Shown here one piece after another: positions 11,301 to 21,329 of a DNA stretch of 64,000 bases (the first letter of the stretch is position 1; the number at the start of each line of letters is the position of its first letter). The notes under the pieces were generated by a model that saw only the letters and a program-made list of their open reading frames with translations, searched no databases and had not been told where the DNA came from. This DNA comes from Heterobilharzia americana (Eukaryota > Platyhelminthes > Trematoda > Strigeidida > Schistosomatidae). The position numbers and the translations under genes were made by a program. The stretch lies in contig OX104130.1 in assembly GCA_944470555.2 (NCBI GenBank), positions 41,697,491-41,761,490 of the forward strand, given 5' to 3'.

Positions 11301-11997
11301 TCGTATACAAGTTGATAATTTAGATAGTGAGCGTTGGGAGTTAGCTAAATCTAGTTTAAACGATGTTACCAACTCTTCACTAGTTTTCAGTGTGCGATGG
11401 ATATGTTCAGATCATTTTGGTTTGAAAATTTGTGGTCCACATTATCGACCTATGCTGGATGGTGGTGGTTCGAAGTTCACGAAGAAAAGTGGAACGAATA
11501 AAAACTCAGATAAAATATCTACGGAAGGGAAACAAAATGATGGTGACAATTCCTCGGCTAAACGTTCTATCAGTGAAGAGGAAGAAAATGAGAATACGAT
11601 CTTTGTGACAAATGGTCTTATGGATTCAAAAGGTGTCCCTAATTCTGCCCATAATAACACCTCTACCACTTCTGCTGTTTTTATTCCTACTATCTCAACT
11701 GTTGTTGATTTGGATGACATTCAGAAAGTGGAACCAAGACGGTTGGAACCGCTTAAAGTGACACTGAAACGTAGGCTTAAAGCTGAATTAGCAGCTAGAC
11801 AAGCTAATTCAACACCTGCTGTGCGCGATCAAAATATAATAGTCAACAGTCCTTCTGAAACTATCACTAATAATACTAACACTAGTAGTACCATTCTGAA
11901 CGGTAACAATGCTAGTCGTAAACGCCTAACCATCAACAGTTCTGAATCAGATAAGAAACGAATACGCGTATCGAGGGAAAGTACTCCGAAGGAATAA
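1020..11997 (+). CDS. NSD-family histone-lysine N-methyltransferase (H3K36), 5'-partial
   Basis: Chromatin enzyme expected to methylate histone H3 lysine 36 using S-adenosylmethionine in the nucleus. Six exons join with consistent phases: 1020-1330, 5304-5539, 5803-6090, 8682-8961, 9065-9593 and 11100-11997. Together they give 846 codons plus a TAA stop. Domain order is PWWP, AWS, SET, post-SET, PHD and C5HCH, the hallmark order of the C-terminal half of NSD1/2/3. Human NSD proteins have a further PWWP and PHD fingers upstream; the 5' exons are probably left of the window, since 1-830 is retrotransposon. The last exon carries a Ser/Asn/Lys-rich tail with basic runs. Introns hold Sm-alpha SINE and RTE insertions and a hairpin. 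The first acceptor could be at 1019 or 988; the first donor (1331, gtaata) is the least certain junction, though its phase fits exon 2. Family is near certain; the particular paralogue is not assigned. Confidence 0.93.
1821..1887. repeat. Imperfect hairpin repeat, copy 1
   Basis: Left arm 1821-1850 (ttatttgatatagtacacaa...) pairs imperfectly with right arm 1864-1887 after allowing about a 5-base gap. A better preserved relative, with the same ttatttgatata ends and a similar right flank, lies at 16074-16152. Possibly a degraded MITE or SINE hairpin. Confidence 0.4.
2240..2300. repeat. (TA)n microsatellite
   Basis: About 30 uninterrupted TA units in the first NSD intron. Similar tracts occur at 25918-26010 and 55287-55344. 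Length is probably polymorphic. Confidence 0.97.
2385..2560 (-). mobile_element. Sm-alpha-type SINE (tRNA-like head, hammerhead ribozyme)
   Basis: Read on the minus strand, a tRNA-like segment (B-box-like block near 2470-2500, A-box-like block near 2530) is followed by a hammerhead ribozyme at 2401-2460 and then by ctggattcctttgctagcc. This is the layout of the schistosome Sm-alpha short repeat, which is published to encode hammerhead ribozymes. It sits antisense in the first NSD intron. Confidence 0.8.
2401..2460 (-). ncRNA. Hammerhead ribozyme (type I, probably inactive)
   Basis: On the minus strand the core reads CTGACGA, stem II GTCCC/GGGAC closed by loop AACT, then GGAAC and a short GC-rich stem III before the GTC cleavage triplet followed by CTGG. 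CUGANGA and the GUC site are intact. The second conserved box should be GAAA but reads GGAA, a change in an invariant adenine that is expected to destroy or strongly reduce self-cleavage. Confidence 0.8.
2776..2846 (-). mobile_element. 45-bp RTE (family B) 3'-end insertion with 13-bp target duplication
   Basis: The direct repeats GCATCCTACAACA at 2776-2788 and 2834-2846 flank 45 bp made of a TTA-rich tail and the last bases of family B (agtcccttgggttcctag). The same end is seen at 28290, 58070 and, inverted, at 4340-4390. An extreme 5' truncation. Confidence 0.8.
2937..2970 (-). repeat. Relic of the tRNA-derived SINE tail
   Basis: The motif ctgggtgatgactgaaggtg closely matches ctgggtgatgattgaaggag at 49794 and ctgggtgatgatggaaggtg at 63100, both parts of the SINE copies there. 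Only this tail block is recognisable here. Confidence 0.5.
3452..4407 (+). mobile_element. 5'-truncated RTE-like (family B) element with 16-bp target duplication
   Basis: Direct repeats ATACAATAAGGAATGA at 3452-3467 and 4392-4407 bracket a plus-oriented fragment of reverse transcriptase. It starts at V-D-W-I-M-Q-Q-T, passes a catalytic-box relic F-A-D-D-S, and continues through broken frames ([21 protein letters not shown]) to the 3' end, which closes in a TAATAA tail. Stops and frameshifts rule out function. The intact target duplication shows insertion by target-primed reverse transcription in the NSD intron, in the same orientation as the host gene. Confidence 0.88.
5304..5539 (+). CDS. 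NSD-like exon, linker between PWWP and AWS
   Basis: Preceded by a polypyrimidine tract and tag at 5301-5303; donor gtaagg at 5540. It begins with two bases that complete a codon from the PWWP exon and ends in phase 0. The product ([15 protein letters not shown] near its start) fits the linker before AWS in NSD proteins and then becomes acidic and hydrophilic. No catalytic motif. Confidence 0.8.
5803..6090 (+). CDS. NSD-like exon with AWS domain and N-terminal SET
   Basis: Exactly 96 codons, phase 0 at both ends (acceptor ttag ending 5802, donor gttagt at 6091). Seven cysteines in the order C-x-C ... C ... C ... C ... C ... C-G-N form the zinc-binding AWS (associated with SET) module. The exon ends in N-R-G-Y-G-L-K-S, the SET-N strand equivalent to R-G-W-G-L in human NSD. 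Confidence 0.92.
7025..7109. repeat. Near-perfect 35-bp inverted repeat (hairpin) in NSD intron
   Basis: Left arm 7025-7059 and right arm 7075-7109 are reverse complements except for two positions; the loop is 15 bases (7060-7074). A transcript of either strand would fold into one long hairpin of the size range of an miRNA precursor or short hairpin. No second copy was seen in the window. Confidence 0.85.
8682..8961 (+). CDS. NSD-like exon with SET core
   Basis: Starts [12 protein letters not shown], the SET motif following the SET-N strand. After the SET-I segment it carries [10 protein letters not shown], the S-adenosylmethionine and zinc-binding signature. Donor gtaagt at 8962 in phase 1. 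The 2.6-kb intron before it contains the hairpin at 7025-7109. Confidence 0.95.
9065..9593 (+). CDS. NSD-like exon with SET C-terminus and post-SET
   Basis: Follows a 103-bp intron (8962-9064). It opens with [18 protein letters not shown], the catalytic end of SET with its tyrosine. The post-SET zinc motif C-L-C-G-A-D-T-C follows; with the NHSC cysteine it can close the zinc site. A Ser-rich stretch of more than 100 residues, probably disordered, separates it from the PHD finger. The exon ends E-D-F-C-Y-R, with the first PHD cysteine just before the donor gtaaat at 9594. Confidence 0.93.
11100..11997 (+). CDS. NSD-like terminal exon with PHD and C5HCH fingers
   Basis: Acceptor ttacag ends at 11099. 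The split codon gives [14 protein letters not shown], the start of the PHD finger, then [18 protein letters not shown] and a second Cys/His cluster ([12 protein letters not shown]). That arrangement matches the PHD-C5HCH pair at the C-terminus of NSD proteins. The remaining 170 or so residues are Ser/Asn/Thr/Lys-rich and probably disordered. Stop TAA at 11995-11997. An AATATA-like poly(A) signal lies near 12040. Confidence 0.93.
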
Positions 11998-13439
11998 TGA
12001 TTGCATTTCATTGTATTGATTTGAAACTTTTTGTTTGTATATAATATACTGAATCTTATTTTAGAGTTTACTGTTATTTATACTGAATGAACTGAAGTCT
12101 ATAAAAAAAATACTTTCCACCTAGACTGTGTGTAATGATTGCCGTTATGGGAAAGGCCTATCGGAATTTTTAGAGAGAATCATATTACCGTGGGGGTCGA
12201 ATGTCACATGTAACTGCTAAACCGTTAATTTTTATCAGCGTCAAATGGATGCGTAGATACTTTGATTTGTTATCATTATTTTCTAGTAGCAGGAATTTTC
12301 TCTCAGTTCTCTCTGCGGTTTTTGCGGTTCATTAAATCAAACTCTTGATAATGGCTAGGTAAGAAGTTTAAAACATTCCATGTTTGTAATCCTTTGCTTC
12401 CTGCATAAATGAATTCCCAGAAATTTAATCTATCAGAAATCGTTGTGAAGACGTATTGACTGTATTATCAAGCAGTCATGTTTGAAATACCCGTAAACGA
12501 TATCTGGACTTTTATTCTAATTCAAAAGGTGTTAATAAAGTGTTCCCATGTATGTATGAAATGATCAGATGGAGGATACAAATGGCTTATAAAGGTTATG
12601 TCTAAACTGTGACCGAACTTTCTCGTAAGTACCGGTGTCAGCCAACTGTTGTTTTCCCAGGAATCTCTTTTCGGGTCGTGTAAATCTTTTCATGATAAAG
12701 CACAGCTTTTTCACTTTCCACTAAGTACATTTGTTCAGTTTGTGAATATAGCAGTGCAGTCGTATTGTGTCTAAATAAGCAGTGAGTTCGTACGACACGA
12801 TTGAGTCATTTCAAGTATCTGCGGATACATATCGTATTATCCCTCCGTTATGTTATATTCAGAAATCTTAACCACATTTACCATTCTTTTTTGTCGTTCA
12901 CTGTGAAATTAGAATTTCTTTAAGGTGTTCATGGTGTAAATAATATCGGAATTCCAGTTATCCACTCCCTAGTACTTAAAAGACTTGAACTGTTTCCGTT
13001 TTCTGAAAGAAAGGATTTACACCACGCCATTGCTTTGGAAACAAATAAATTCTACATTATTGGGAAACAATTATTTAATAAACGCATCTAACCGAGTTAA
13101 ACTGGTAATCCACATGCGTAAGCAGCTTAATATCTGACATACCAATTTATTGACTGTTTATCATTCTTCACAGTCAGTCAATATTAACATAAGATTCGGC
13201 ATCACTACGGAACGCTCCATGTTGCCGCGCTCCATATCAGCACACCAAGCAAAAATTCACTAAGATAAAAGATAGAGAAAAAAATCAGTCAAAAGTGATG
13301 GGAAGAGAGCGAATGGGACAAGAATGAAATTTGGTCTGACGAATAACATAAATATAATTTATGTATGCATTCTGAGCTTTATCACCTAAAGTCTCCAGTT
13401 TCTTATTTCGGTTGTCACGTGGACGTTAATCGGGAAGCA
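11998..13439. other. Intergenic, no gene seen
   Basis: AT-rich DNA after the NSD stop. No supported coding frame or RNA gene. It presumably includes the NSD 3' UTR. Confidence 0.6.
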
Positions 13440-14215
13440 TAAGTTTACCTACATGCAGCAGACCAACAGTCACAGACTCATTGACTTGTGTTTGGTTCTA
13501 ATCACTTCTAGCCTTTTCCAACCTAGATCTACTTTAGCTAACGTTGTGCGGCGAGGAAGACGGTGACTAGGCGTGCGTAACATGTCCTAGCCACCTCACT
13601 TGATAAATATTCACAACCACACCAACTGACTTTCCTCTTCTGCCTAAAAATCCATGAATAACTTCTACGTTAAAGTATCCTCACTCAGCAGGACTATGTC
13701 ATCTGCATACTCTAGGCCTACTAAGCATTCTCGTGTGAAATGGTCAATCCGCGAAGAACCAGGCGAGGAGAGGGAGACCTGCTTGTATGTACATCTGTGA
13801 CAAATTTAAATAAGAGTGGAGATCCTTGAAAGGCACCACTTGATTTACAGAACTCGCCATAGGGTTTTAAATGCAGAAGGGTGTTTGGATACAGCATCTT
13901 GAACAGGGTCATGGACTTGCCTGGTACCCCTCTCATGTGAGAAACACTGCCGTAGGACCCTTTGATCGACGAAGTTGATTGTGGATTTCAGGTCAAGAAA
14001 TACAGGTAAGTGTCCTTGTTTTAGAACCTTATGAAGGGTGAATATCTGGTCGATATGTCCACGACTAAGTCTAAAGCTTGCTGGTTTTGAGTGTTCTGTT
14101 TCCGAGTTTCACCTAGACATTTAGTGATTGCAGAACATAGAGTTCTGTAGACATTTTTCATCAGGTTGGTTTCCATTTCCTCATCCTGAAGGATTTCTTT
14201 ATTGAAGACTGCGAT
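13440..14215 (-). mobile_element. Degraded RTE-like (family A) fragment, reverse orientation
   Basis: Minus-strand relics of the reverse transcriptase. The blocks near 13610 (ccaactgactttcctcttct) and 13690 (actatgtcatctgcatactc, antisense to the catalytic-box region) match the copy at 18740-19320. Frames are broken. It lies head to head with the plus fragment that follows. Confidence 0.65.
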
Positions 14216-14449
14216 GATCAGTAATTTCTACCAGTTTGATTCTCATACGCTACCAGCTACTTCTCACAGGAGGAGAAATTATGGTGTCCGCAGCTATAAT
14301 TGCAGCGTAATCCTACGACTTACTGATTCATCTCTGACGCTAACGTCGCAGACATACGATTGCTACTTCTCCTATACACAGTCTCACCCACATGATTTGA
14401 CTTCGAATGTGGTTGTTTCGTAAACAAGTATCATATGAAAATGAGTGAG

Positions 14450-14990
14450 GGGTGAATAAAAGTCTCCTGGACCGAGCAATAAAAATAAGTTTTGAATAGA
14501 AAGTTGGCACCGGTGAAACATTCGACTATCTATCAAAAGACGAGTATACAGTGTTGCAGTCTGTTCAGTTATATGGCTAAGACATGGACGTTGAAGGCAT
14601 GAAGCGCTAACAGGGTTTTTATCATGAGTCTTCGTAGCATTGCTTGCGTTTGGTGAAGTCACATGTGAACAATGCTGAGGTCAGGCGAAGGATACTAGGC
14701 AAGAAAGGCAAGTCGAGTAATGAGGTTATGAACCCCCATTAACTGAGTTGGCTCGGACATCAGTTGTGCATACCGATCCAGTGCCTACCTTGACGTAATA
14801 TGGTAGGCGAAGGAAGCCACGTTAGGTTGGAAAAGGGTTCAGAGCAAGACGTGGTACTAATCCATGAAGTCCCTAACTTGGTCTGAATTGTGCGGGGGAG
14901 GTGTCGATTGGTGTGGCAACTCGGACCGTTACGCAGTAATGCCTGGTCCTATGTTGATATTGATGATGATGTCGATTGCCTGTCTAGGGG
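14450..14990 (+). mobile_element. RTE-like (family A) 3' fragment
   Basis: From about 14520 the DNA closely follows 24670-24990 (ccgactatctatcaaaagac-like block, then gctgaggtcaggcgaaggat). It ends with the family 3' terminus at 14920-14975 (ggaccgttacgcagtaatgc... then gatgatgat), the same end as 27975-28034. Confidence 0.75.
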
Positions 14991-14999
14991 CAGATATTC

Positions 15000-17900
15000 T
15001 TCATATTTTTAATCGATTAGCACTTTCAGTTTGTATAATATAAACCTGCTATATGAAGATATTGCTTGGTTTTTCATGTTGAATGCACGCTGCATAGCTC
15101 GAACTCGTAATTTAGCAGTTAACAATGGAATCCTTACGTTGTTCAATAAAAAGTTCAGTGGTAAAAAAGATATGTTCAGTAGCTTTTAGAATGACCTTGT
15201 CATGTTCGTGAGGAAGGAAACAACATTCAATTATTCTTGAATATAATGCTGAATTTGAAAAATCTGTTTGCTTTTAATAAACGCTCATGTATCTTATGTA
15301 AACCTATTCTTCTTCAGCATGAAATAAAGCAGCATGCTTTCAAACAATACTCCGTTTTCTTGTGGTTGATAAGGCAGCTATGAACAAGTTACTTACAAGT
15401 AGTTTTAATTCAGTCATGTAATATACAGGGAACTGATTGAGCTCAACATATTTTTCCACACAAACCGACATGAATCGGAGAGTCATATCATCACCGGACA
15501 GCCGTTTCGCCCTAGTTCAAAGACTCTTCGGCGGTAGACATCTGCGGCTTCATGAATCGAGTTAAATATCACATTAAGCAGGTCACAACTAAGGTTATTC
15601 AAAGATCTACATTTAACTATACAATGCAAAATGACCATTACCAAATGTCACCGGCGTCGAATTCTAGACTAACACGAAATATGTTTCCAGGTAAGATGTT
15701 TAGACAGCTGGTTTCTTATATACTTAAGAAATACTTTATCTAGCACCTTTGTTTGGTCGTCAAGTACCGAAAACTTCGTAGGTTTTCCAGTAAGTGTTTG
15801 TATTCAGGGTCACTTGAACTTTTGCTCTCTTACTGTTGCTACTCTTATTTGATACTTCCTTACATTTCGATAACTCTTTTTCACTTATTACTTTATTGCA
15901 TAATGATTAATTTCACCAGAATAAAAGTGAGAAATACGGTATTTAAAGTTGTCACTGAGTAAGCGAACCGCAGTTACCCGTTTAATAACAATCTGAAAAA
16001 TTGCATTGTACCTCGAAAAGTATATATGGCTCTGGAATACAAAATAAACTTGTTTTTTCCGTATTATATTTGTTTATTTGATATATGGCGCGGAGTGATA
16101 CAGTATTTTTTACTTGATAATACTATATCACTGTGCGCTATATATCAAATAAGGAAATCTAATGTAGAACTACATCCTATCACAGTGCCTAACTTTTACA
16201 CTTATATTAATAAACTTATTTCTTTCGAGCCTGTCTGTTTATTGGTTACTGGGTGTACGCAGGAAACGATGTTACATCCTTATCGTCAAGTTTAAATTCA
16301 AACCTCATAGAAGGGATTCTCTGGAAAACTTTACATCTCTTTCTGTAATTTAGCACATATTAGGAACTGCGGAGTACTACCATAGAAATAAAACAGGTAT
16401 TTTGTCATATATACTATTTTACTTTCAGAATTTTCTGTCCTCACTTTGTATATCTCTTGAGGTCACTATCGCGAATGTTTCAGTTATTGTTTATCAGATT
16501 CACTCAATGAAACGACACTTTTAATTCTCAACTAGTCTAAAAGAACATTCATGTCTCAATTCCATATTAGATTAATCTGCCACAGTGCCTAAATTACATG
16601 ATAATTTTTCATGACTTAAGTTGCTAAATAAGGTTCTGTGATAATAACTAAACATCAACCAAGACTGAATCATATAGTATCTAACCTAAACATAATTCTC
16701 TTACCGCTTAGTAGTGAGATTTCCGCCTGCTAATGTGACAAATGTATTGTATGTCATCATCTGGAAAAAGCGTACTGTCAAAATACCTATAATGCTACGT
16801 AGTTGTAGATCTTAAGTAATTTCTTTCATTCATATTCCAGTTAATTACCTTTCCTGAACTTGGACTATAATGCAAATTTGAGACCACTGAGAAACGAAAG
16901 TGCTTAAACCTCTGTTCAGATATTTTGTTGTGAGCTCATTATGGAGTGAATCTCATAGGAAGCTCATAATACTTCTGCGCCAAGTTTTACGTTAATTTGT
17001 CTGTTTGTATTACTGTTTTTTTCCGAATAACACTACACAAATAAAGCGTCTGCATAATATTCTCAACTTACCTTCAGTTCCGGTAATTATTAACTTTAAA
17101 ATCAGTACAGCTAAACTCTAGAATGGTGAATCAAGAGTAGTTATTACTATGATAAACGAAATAAGGAGTCAGCCCAGATAGAAGTATACAATCATATTTC
17201 CTAGTAATTTCTGGTACACAGTAGCTGAATAGTGCTCCTACTGATCTCAATATTTACTGAATATTCAAATTTAAAAAGTGGCCAGAAGAGATTTGTGCTA
17301 ATATTTCCAAACTGTTTGCCTGTTACTTCGGATTAAACTGACTTTTATTGTCATTCAGCTTAAAATTCAGTACAGGGAAATTAAATGCTTTCAATTCGGA
17401 CATAAACGCTTTCTAAAGGCTGTGTTGCATTTTTAAACTATAGTCAATGATTTCTTATGCCCACGTATCTATTTAACCTGTTAACTAATCAGATAACGTA
17501 AGAACTAATTCCCATTTAGATTTAATTTATAAATTATTTGACTGCATAGTTAGTGACCAGTTTTTGAACTCATGTAGGCATTCTGTATTACCTGAAGAAT
17601 GTGTGTCTACGAAATAAATTGTGAGAAAATCACATCTTGAGTGGTAAAAGATTGTATAGCGTCCACAAGAAAAACAGATTCAGTAAAAACATTTAAACCA
17701 AATTCTCTTGTAAAGTATAATCATGAAATGACAGCATACGTGGAGGATAGCCATGCTATGTCACGAAGTAACAGAAGCAAGAAACTCTGAACCATCGAAT
17801 TCCTATGGTTCTCCAACTAATGTCAGTTAAGGATGAATACAAAGTTAAAATTAAAATCACCACCGACCTCTCTCTCTCCATATATATATATCATAAAAGT

Positions 17901-18239
17901 CACATAAGAGATGAATTTAAAGATGGACAAAGAATGAAACAGCTAAACGCCAACATCATTGTTCATTAGACTCAAGCAAGTTCAGTTCGAAATTATTCAA
18001 CCATTGTTTGAACCATCAAACATCACTCAAGATAGTGGGGAGGGTATAGCCGTGACCTTCAATCTTATGCGTTCTTTAGGAATTTCTGATGCCACGATAT
18101 AAGCTAACAGTTACGGTTATTGGGATCTCATGCGAATGAGGAAATGATTAGCCTGAAATTAGGAATGTAATGTCACCTAGAGTCTCCAACCGCTTGTCAC
18201 ACCGACCTCACGTAATAGTTTGCATTTTCCTACTCAGCT
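15000..18239. other. Intergenic, no gene seen
   Basis: AT-rich DNA with only short, low-complexity open frames; none resembles a known protein or has neighbouring splice signals in frame. It contains the hairpin at 16074-16152. Confidence 0.6.
16074..16152. repeat. 34-bp-arm inverted repeat, copy 2
   Basis: Arms 16074-16107 and 16119-16152 are reverse complements with four mismatches around an 11-base loop. The outer ends (ttatttgatatat) and right flank (ctatcacagtgc) resemble the copy at 1821-1887, so this is a dispersed repeat rather than a chance fold. Confidence 0.6.
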
Positions 18240-18739
18240 AACACCAACAGGTGAAGATCTCATGTATTGACAAAATCTCTGCGCGAATACAAGGGCTTGG
18301 TTGGCTTTTGTCAACTTACACCATCTGTTACCCGCGACGATATCTGATTGTCTATTCAGGGTTGAGTATACTGTGCTGCAGTCCGCTCTGTTCTACTGCA
18401 TGGCTGTGAAACATGGCCATTAAAAATAGAAAACATGAGGTTTCGTGTGTTTGACAAACGTTGCCCTCCTAGCATAGACCCTGTTTCGAGGCGTCACCAC
18501 ATAGGTAACGCAGGAGTCAGTTGTAAAATTCTACGGAAAAGAGTTAAGTCAATTTGTTTGTGAACGTTCATCAACTGAGATGGCTGCGACATGCGTTACA
18601 TATGACTAACCGTTATCTACTTCATTGCAAAACCTTGGACGAAGTAGTTTAAGACTGGAAAAAGTCTCGAGTCGATCAGACCGAAACATGGCATCAATGC
18701 ATGAAGTCCCTGACTTCGTTTGAGCCAGTAAAAGTTTAG
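18240..18739 (+). mobile_element. RTE-like (family A) fragment, plus orientation
   Basis: Degraded 3' half of the element. It aligns with 27240-27720: gcgcgaatacaagggcttgg, then ctgcatggctgtgaaacatg, then the tgaagtccctgact block. It stops abruptly near 18739, where the opposite-orientation arm of the inverted duplication begins. Confidence 0.7.
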
Positions 18740-19318
18740 AACCTCACCAACTGACTTTCCTCTTCTCCCGCAAACCATACACCTGACTTCTGCGTTACTG
18801 ACATAGTGAGACTACGACGCACACCCTATGTTACTGTGATCGAACATCGGAAGCCTTCTTATATCCTCTACCTTTAGTGGCGGCGTTTCACATCCACGTA
18901 GTAAACCAGAGGGAACTACGGAGCACTACACTCGACACTTAGTGGACAATCAGATATCACCACGGTACGATAAATCTGACAAGATTTCAAAATCCAAGTA
19001 AACCCTTTGTATCCGTTCAGAAATTTCGTCGGTCACTGGCCCATCAGGGTTGGTCAAACTTCCCAGATGTTTGATTTGGTCGATGCGCCCGACCACTTCA
19101 CTCCCTACCGTTATGTAGCGCACCACTGAAGACCAATTGCTGGGCAACAATTTGCATTTGGGGTGTGGAGGGACGCATTGTGAACAGTCTCAGGGTCTTT
19201 ACCTAAAAGTACTATGTCATCTGTGTAATTAAGATCTACTAAGGATTCTCCTGTGATAAGATGAACTTCTGTAAAAGTCAGGGGAAGAAAAGGAGACCTC
19301 CATAAGTATGTCTATGAC
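18740..19318 (-). repeat. Left arm of 579-bp inverted duplication (RTE family A)
   Basis: Reverse complement of 22731-23309 over the same length. I found no mismatch over the stretches compared, and both arms hold the same 66-codon open frame (18950-19150 here, 22899-23099 there), which contains the family's H-L-G-S-L-T-N-P-D-G-P block. Confidence 0.9.
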
Positions 19319-20300
19319 TGCAATGAAGAGAATGGGTGCTCTTGATAGACACCACTTGACGTACACAACTAACTATAAGCTATAATACACCAACTAGTGT
19401 TCAAATACAGAGCCCTCAGCGGAGTGATGTACTTACATGACATCCGTTTCGGTCAGACATTGCTGTAAAACCCCTTGATCGATGGAGCCAAATGTAGCTA
19501 GTATCAGGTATTGATAGGTGTACCTGTTTTCGAGAACCTGTTGGAGAAGGAAAATTTGACCGATCCCCTCACATCACGTCTGAAACCTGCCTGGTTTTCT
19601 TGGGTTTATTGTTATCAAGCTTCACTTAAGCATCAAATGGTTGTGAAACCTAGAATCTGAGACTATGTTCGTTAGGCTGGCTCCTCTATGGTTATGAGAG
19701 AAGGATTTCTCTCCACTCTTAAAGACTAGAACAACCAGTGATTGACACCAGTCTTTCATATCTGATTACCACACACTAGGTATCACTTCACTTGAGCTAA
19801 CCGATAACCCTCGTCTATCATCCTTGAATGCTTCAGATGCTGGGTTATTAGGGTCTGCTTCTCTCTTTCGTCCTAGGATACCTACAGCCTTCTCGACTTC
19901 TACAAGAATCGCTAGCCCTTGCGCAGTGTTCACTTCACGATGCAACTGGACAGTAGATGAAATTCAATTGAACTGTTCCTAGGAGTTTCCTACAAATGGC
20001 TCGTCGTCCCCTCCACTAGTGAGTTGCAGACACATTCTTCTTCACTGTAGTCACACTAACCGCCGACATTTTCGCCCCAGTTCCCTTCATCCGTCTAAAC
20101 AACAACCAGCCGTTACGTATCACCACTACTTTTCCGTCTACTTATAATCCACTGCCCACAGTCATTGCGTAGACTTCTCGATAACATACAACTGAGTTTC
20201 TTCTGTTCCTCACTATGCTTGGAGGCTGCAGGAATGCGTTCACACCCACTCATGAATTCAAAAAAAGCTGCTGAGATCCACTGGCACATTGTAACTTCCT
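19319..20300 (-). mobile_element. Degraded RTE-like (family A) reverse-transcriptase region
   Basis: Continues upstream (on the minus strand) from the left arm. Blocks such as gatcgatggagccaaatgta (antisense to the region before the RT catalytic box) and gaacctgttggagaaggaaa match 13800-14100 and 23950-24250. No open frame remains. From about 19800 the identity becomes hard to follow. Confidence 0.6.
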
Positions 20301-20308
20301 TCTGAGTT

Positions 20309-20720
20309 ATGTATGGTCTTGAACACTATTTTTACAGTGAACTGGAGATACCGGCAAGACGAGTAATACAGTTCTGTCCCAACATCTGTCAAGCCGGTTC
20401 TTCATTGGAAGCAGCCTTAGTGTCCTCATTGTCGAGCCGAGTGAGCTCAGGATGGTCTTCTTTGTGGAGTTTCCTCGCGTTTATTAAGTGCATACATACG
20501 GATTTCTGCTGTCCATGTACGTGTTGCAGAAGCAGCGGCAGTCTCCCATCGACCACCAACAACTGATAGACAGATAATTACCCGTGTCCACCATTGAGAC
20601 CGCTGGACATGTCAGACACTCTGATTTTCGTGTTGACCAGAAATAGGTGACTGTGTCAACATATTTGTAACAGGCAACCTCCGTTATTTGTTCGTTCGGC
20701 TGGGATTCCGAAAGTACCAC
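20309..20720 (-). mobile_element. RTE family A endonuclease-region relic, copy 1
   Basis: Minus-strand open stretch at 20484-20720 and flanks that are a diverged direct repeat of 21330-21620 (shared blocks gagctcaggatggtcttctt and catacatacg). Represents part of the apurinic-type endonuclease domain and what follows it. Confidence 0.55.
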
Positions 20721-20730
20721 TTAAGTCCTC

Positions 20731-21290
20731 TTCTGCTTGAGTTAAAGCCTAACTTCTTAACCAACGAAGCTCACAACTCTATCAGCACCTGAGTTCCCTT
20801 AGACCACCGTTCGCCTCGCACATCCTTATTTTCTAATCTTAATTCATTTCCTTCAGTTAACAACCCTACATCATCTTCAATTTCTCCTACCTCTGTGACT
20901 GTCGACAACGACCTTGGTTCCCAGAACAACACCCTTGCTACAAATTACACATTAGAGCTCCCAATGTCTGCACCTACCGTCAAATCGATCAACTAGTTTC
21001 GCTATCCAAAACTTTAGCATCTCGGACTACGGGTGCATACTGTGTTTATGAGATACCTAGATAACCTAAGTGCGATTGTCCACTTAACCTCATAGGGCCA
21101 ATATAGTGGGTTTGGGAAATCCCTTCCTCGAGTCTCTGAAGACTCGATGGCCAGTTCTTCGGGTCTTGCAGGTGTAGGCATAGTATTAAGTGCTAAGGCA
21201 GAAAGTGAAGTGCTCGACTGGAGCCCAGTTAGACGTCTATGTGATGTTTGCCTGAATGGTACAGTGACGACTAAAAGGTGTAGTGAAACT
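20731..21290 (+). mobile_element. RTE family A 5' / endonuclease-start relic, plus orientation
   Basis: Plus-strand relic matching 33290-33480 (tatccaaaactttagcatct...; cggactacgggtgcatactg) and, inverted, 21800-21960 (gggtcttgcaggtgtaggca). Opposite in orientation to both of its neighbours, so the locus is rearranged. Confidence 0.55.
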
Positions 21291-21329
21291 TTCCGCTAGC
21301 GGCAGCACGAATAATACAGTCCTGTCCCA

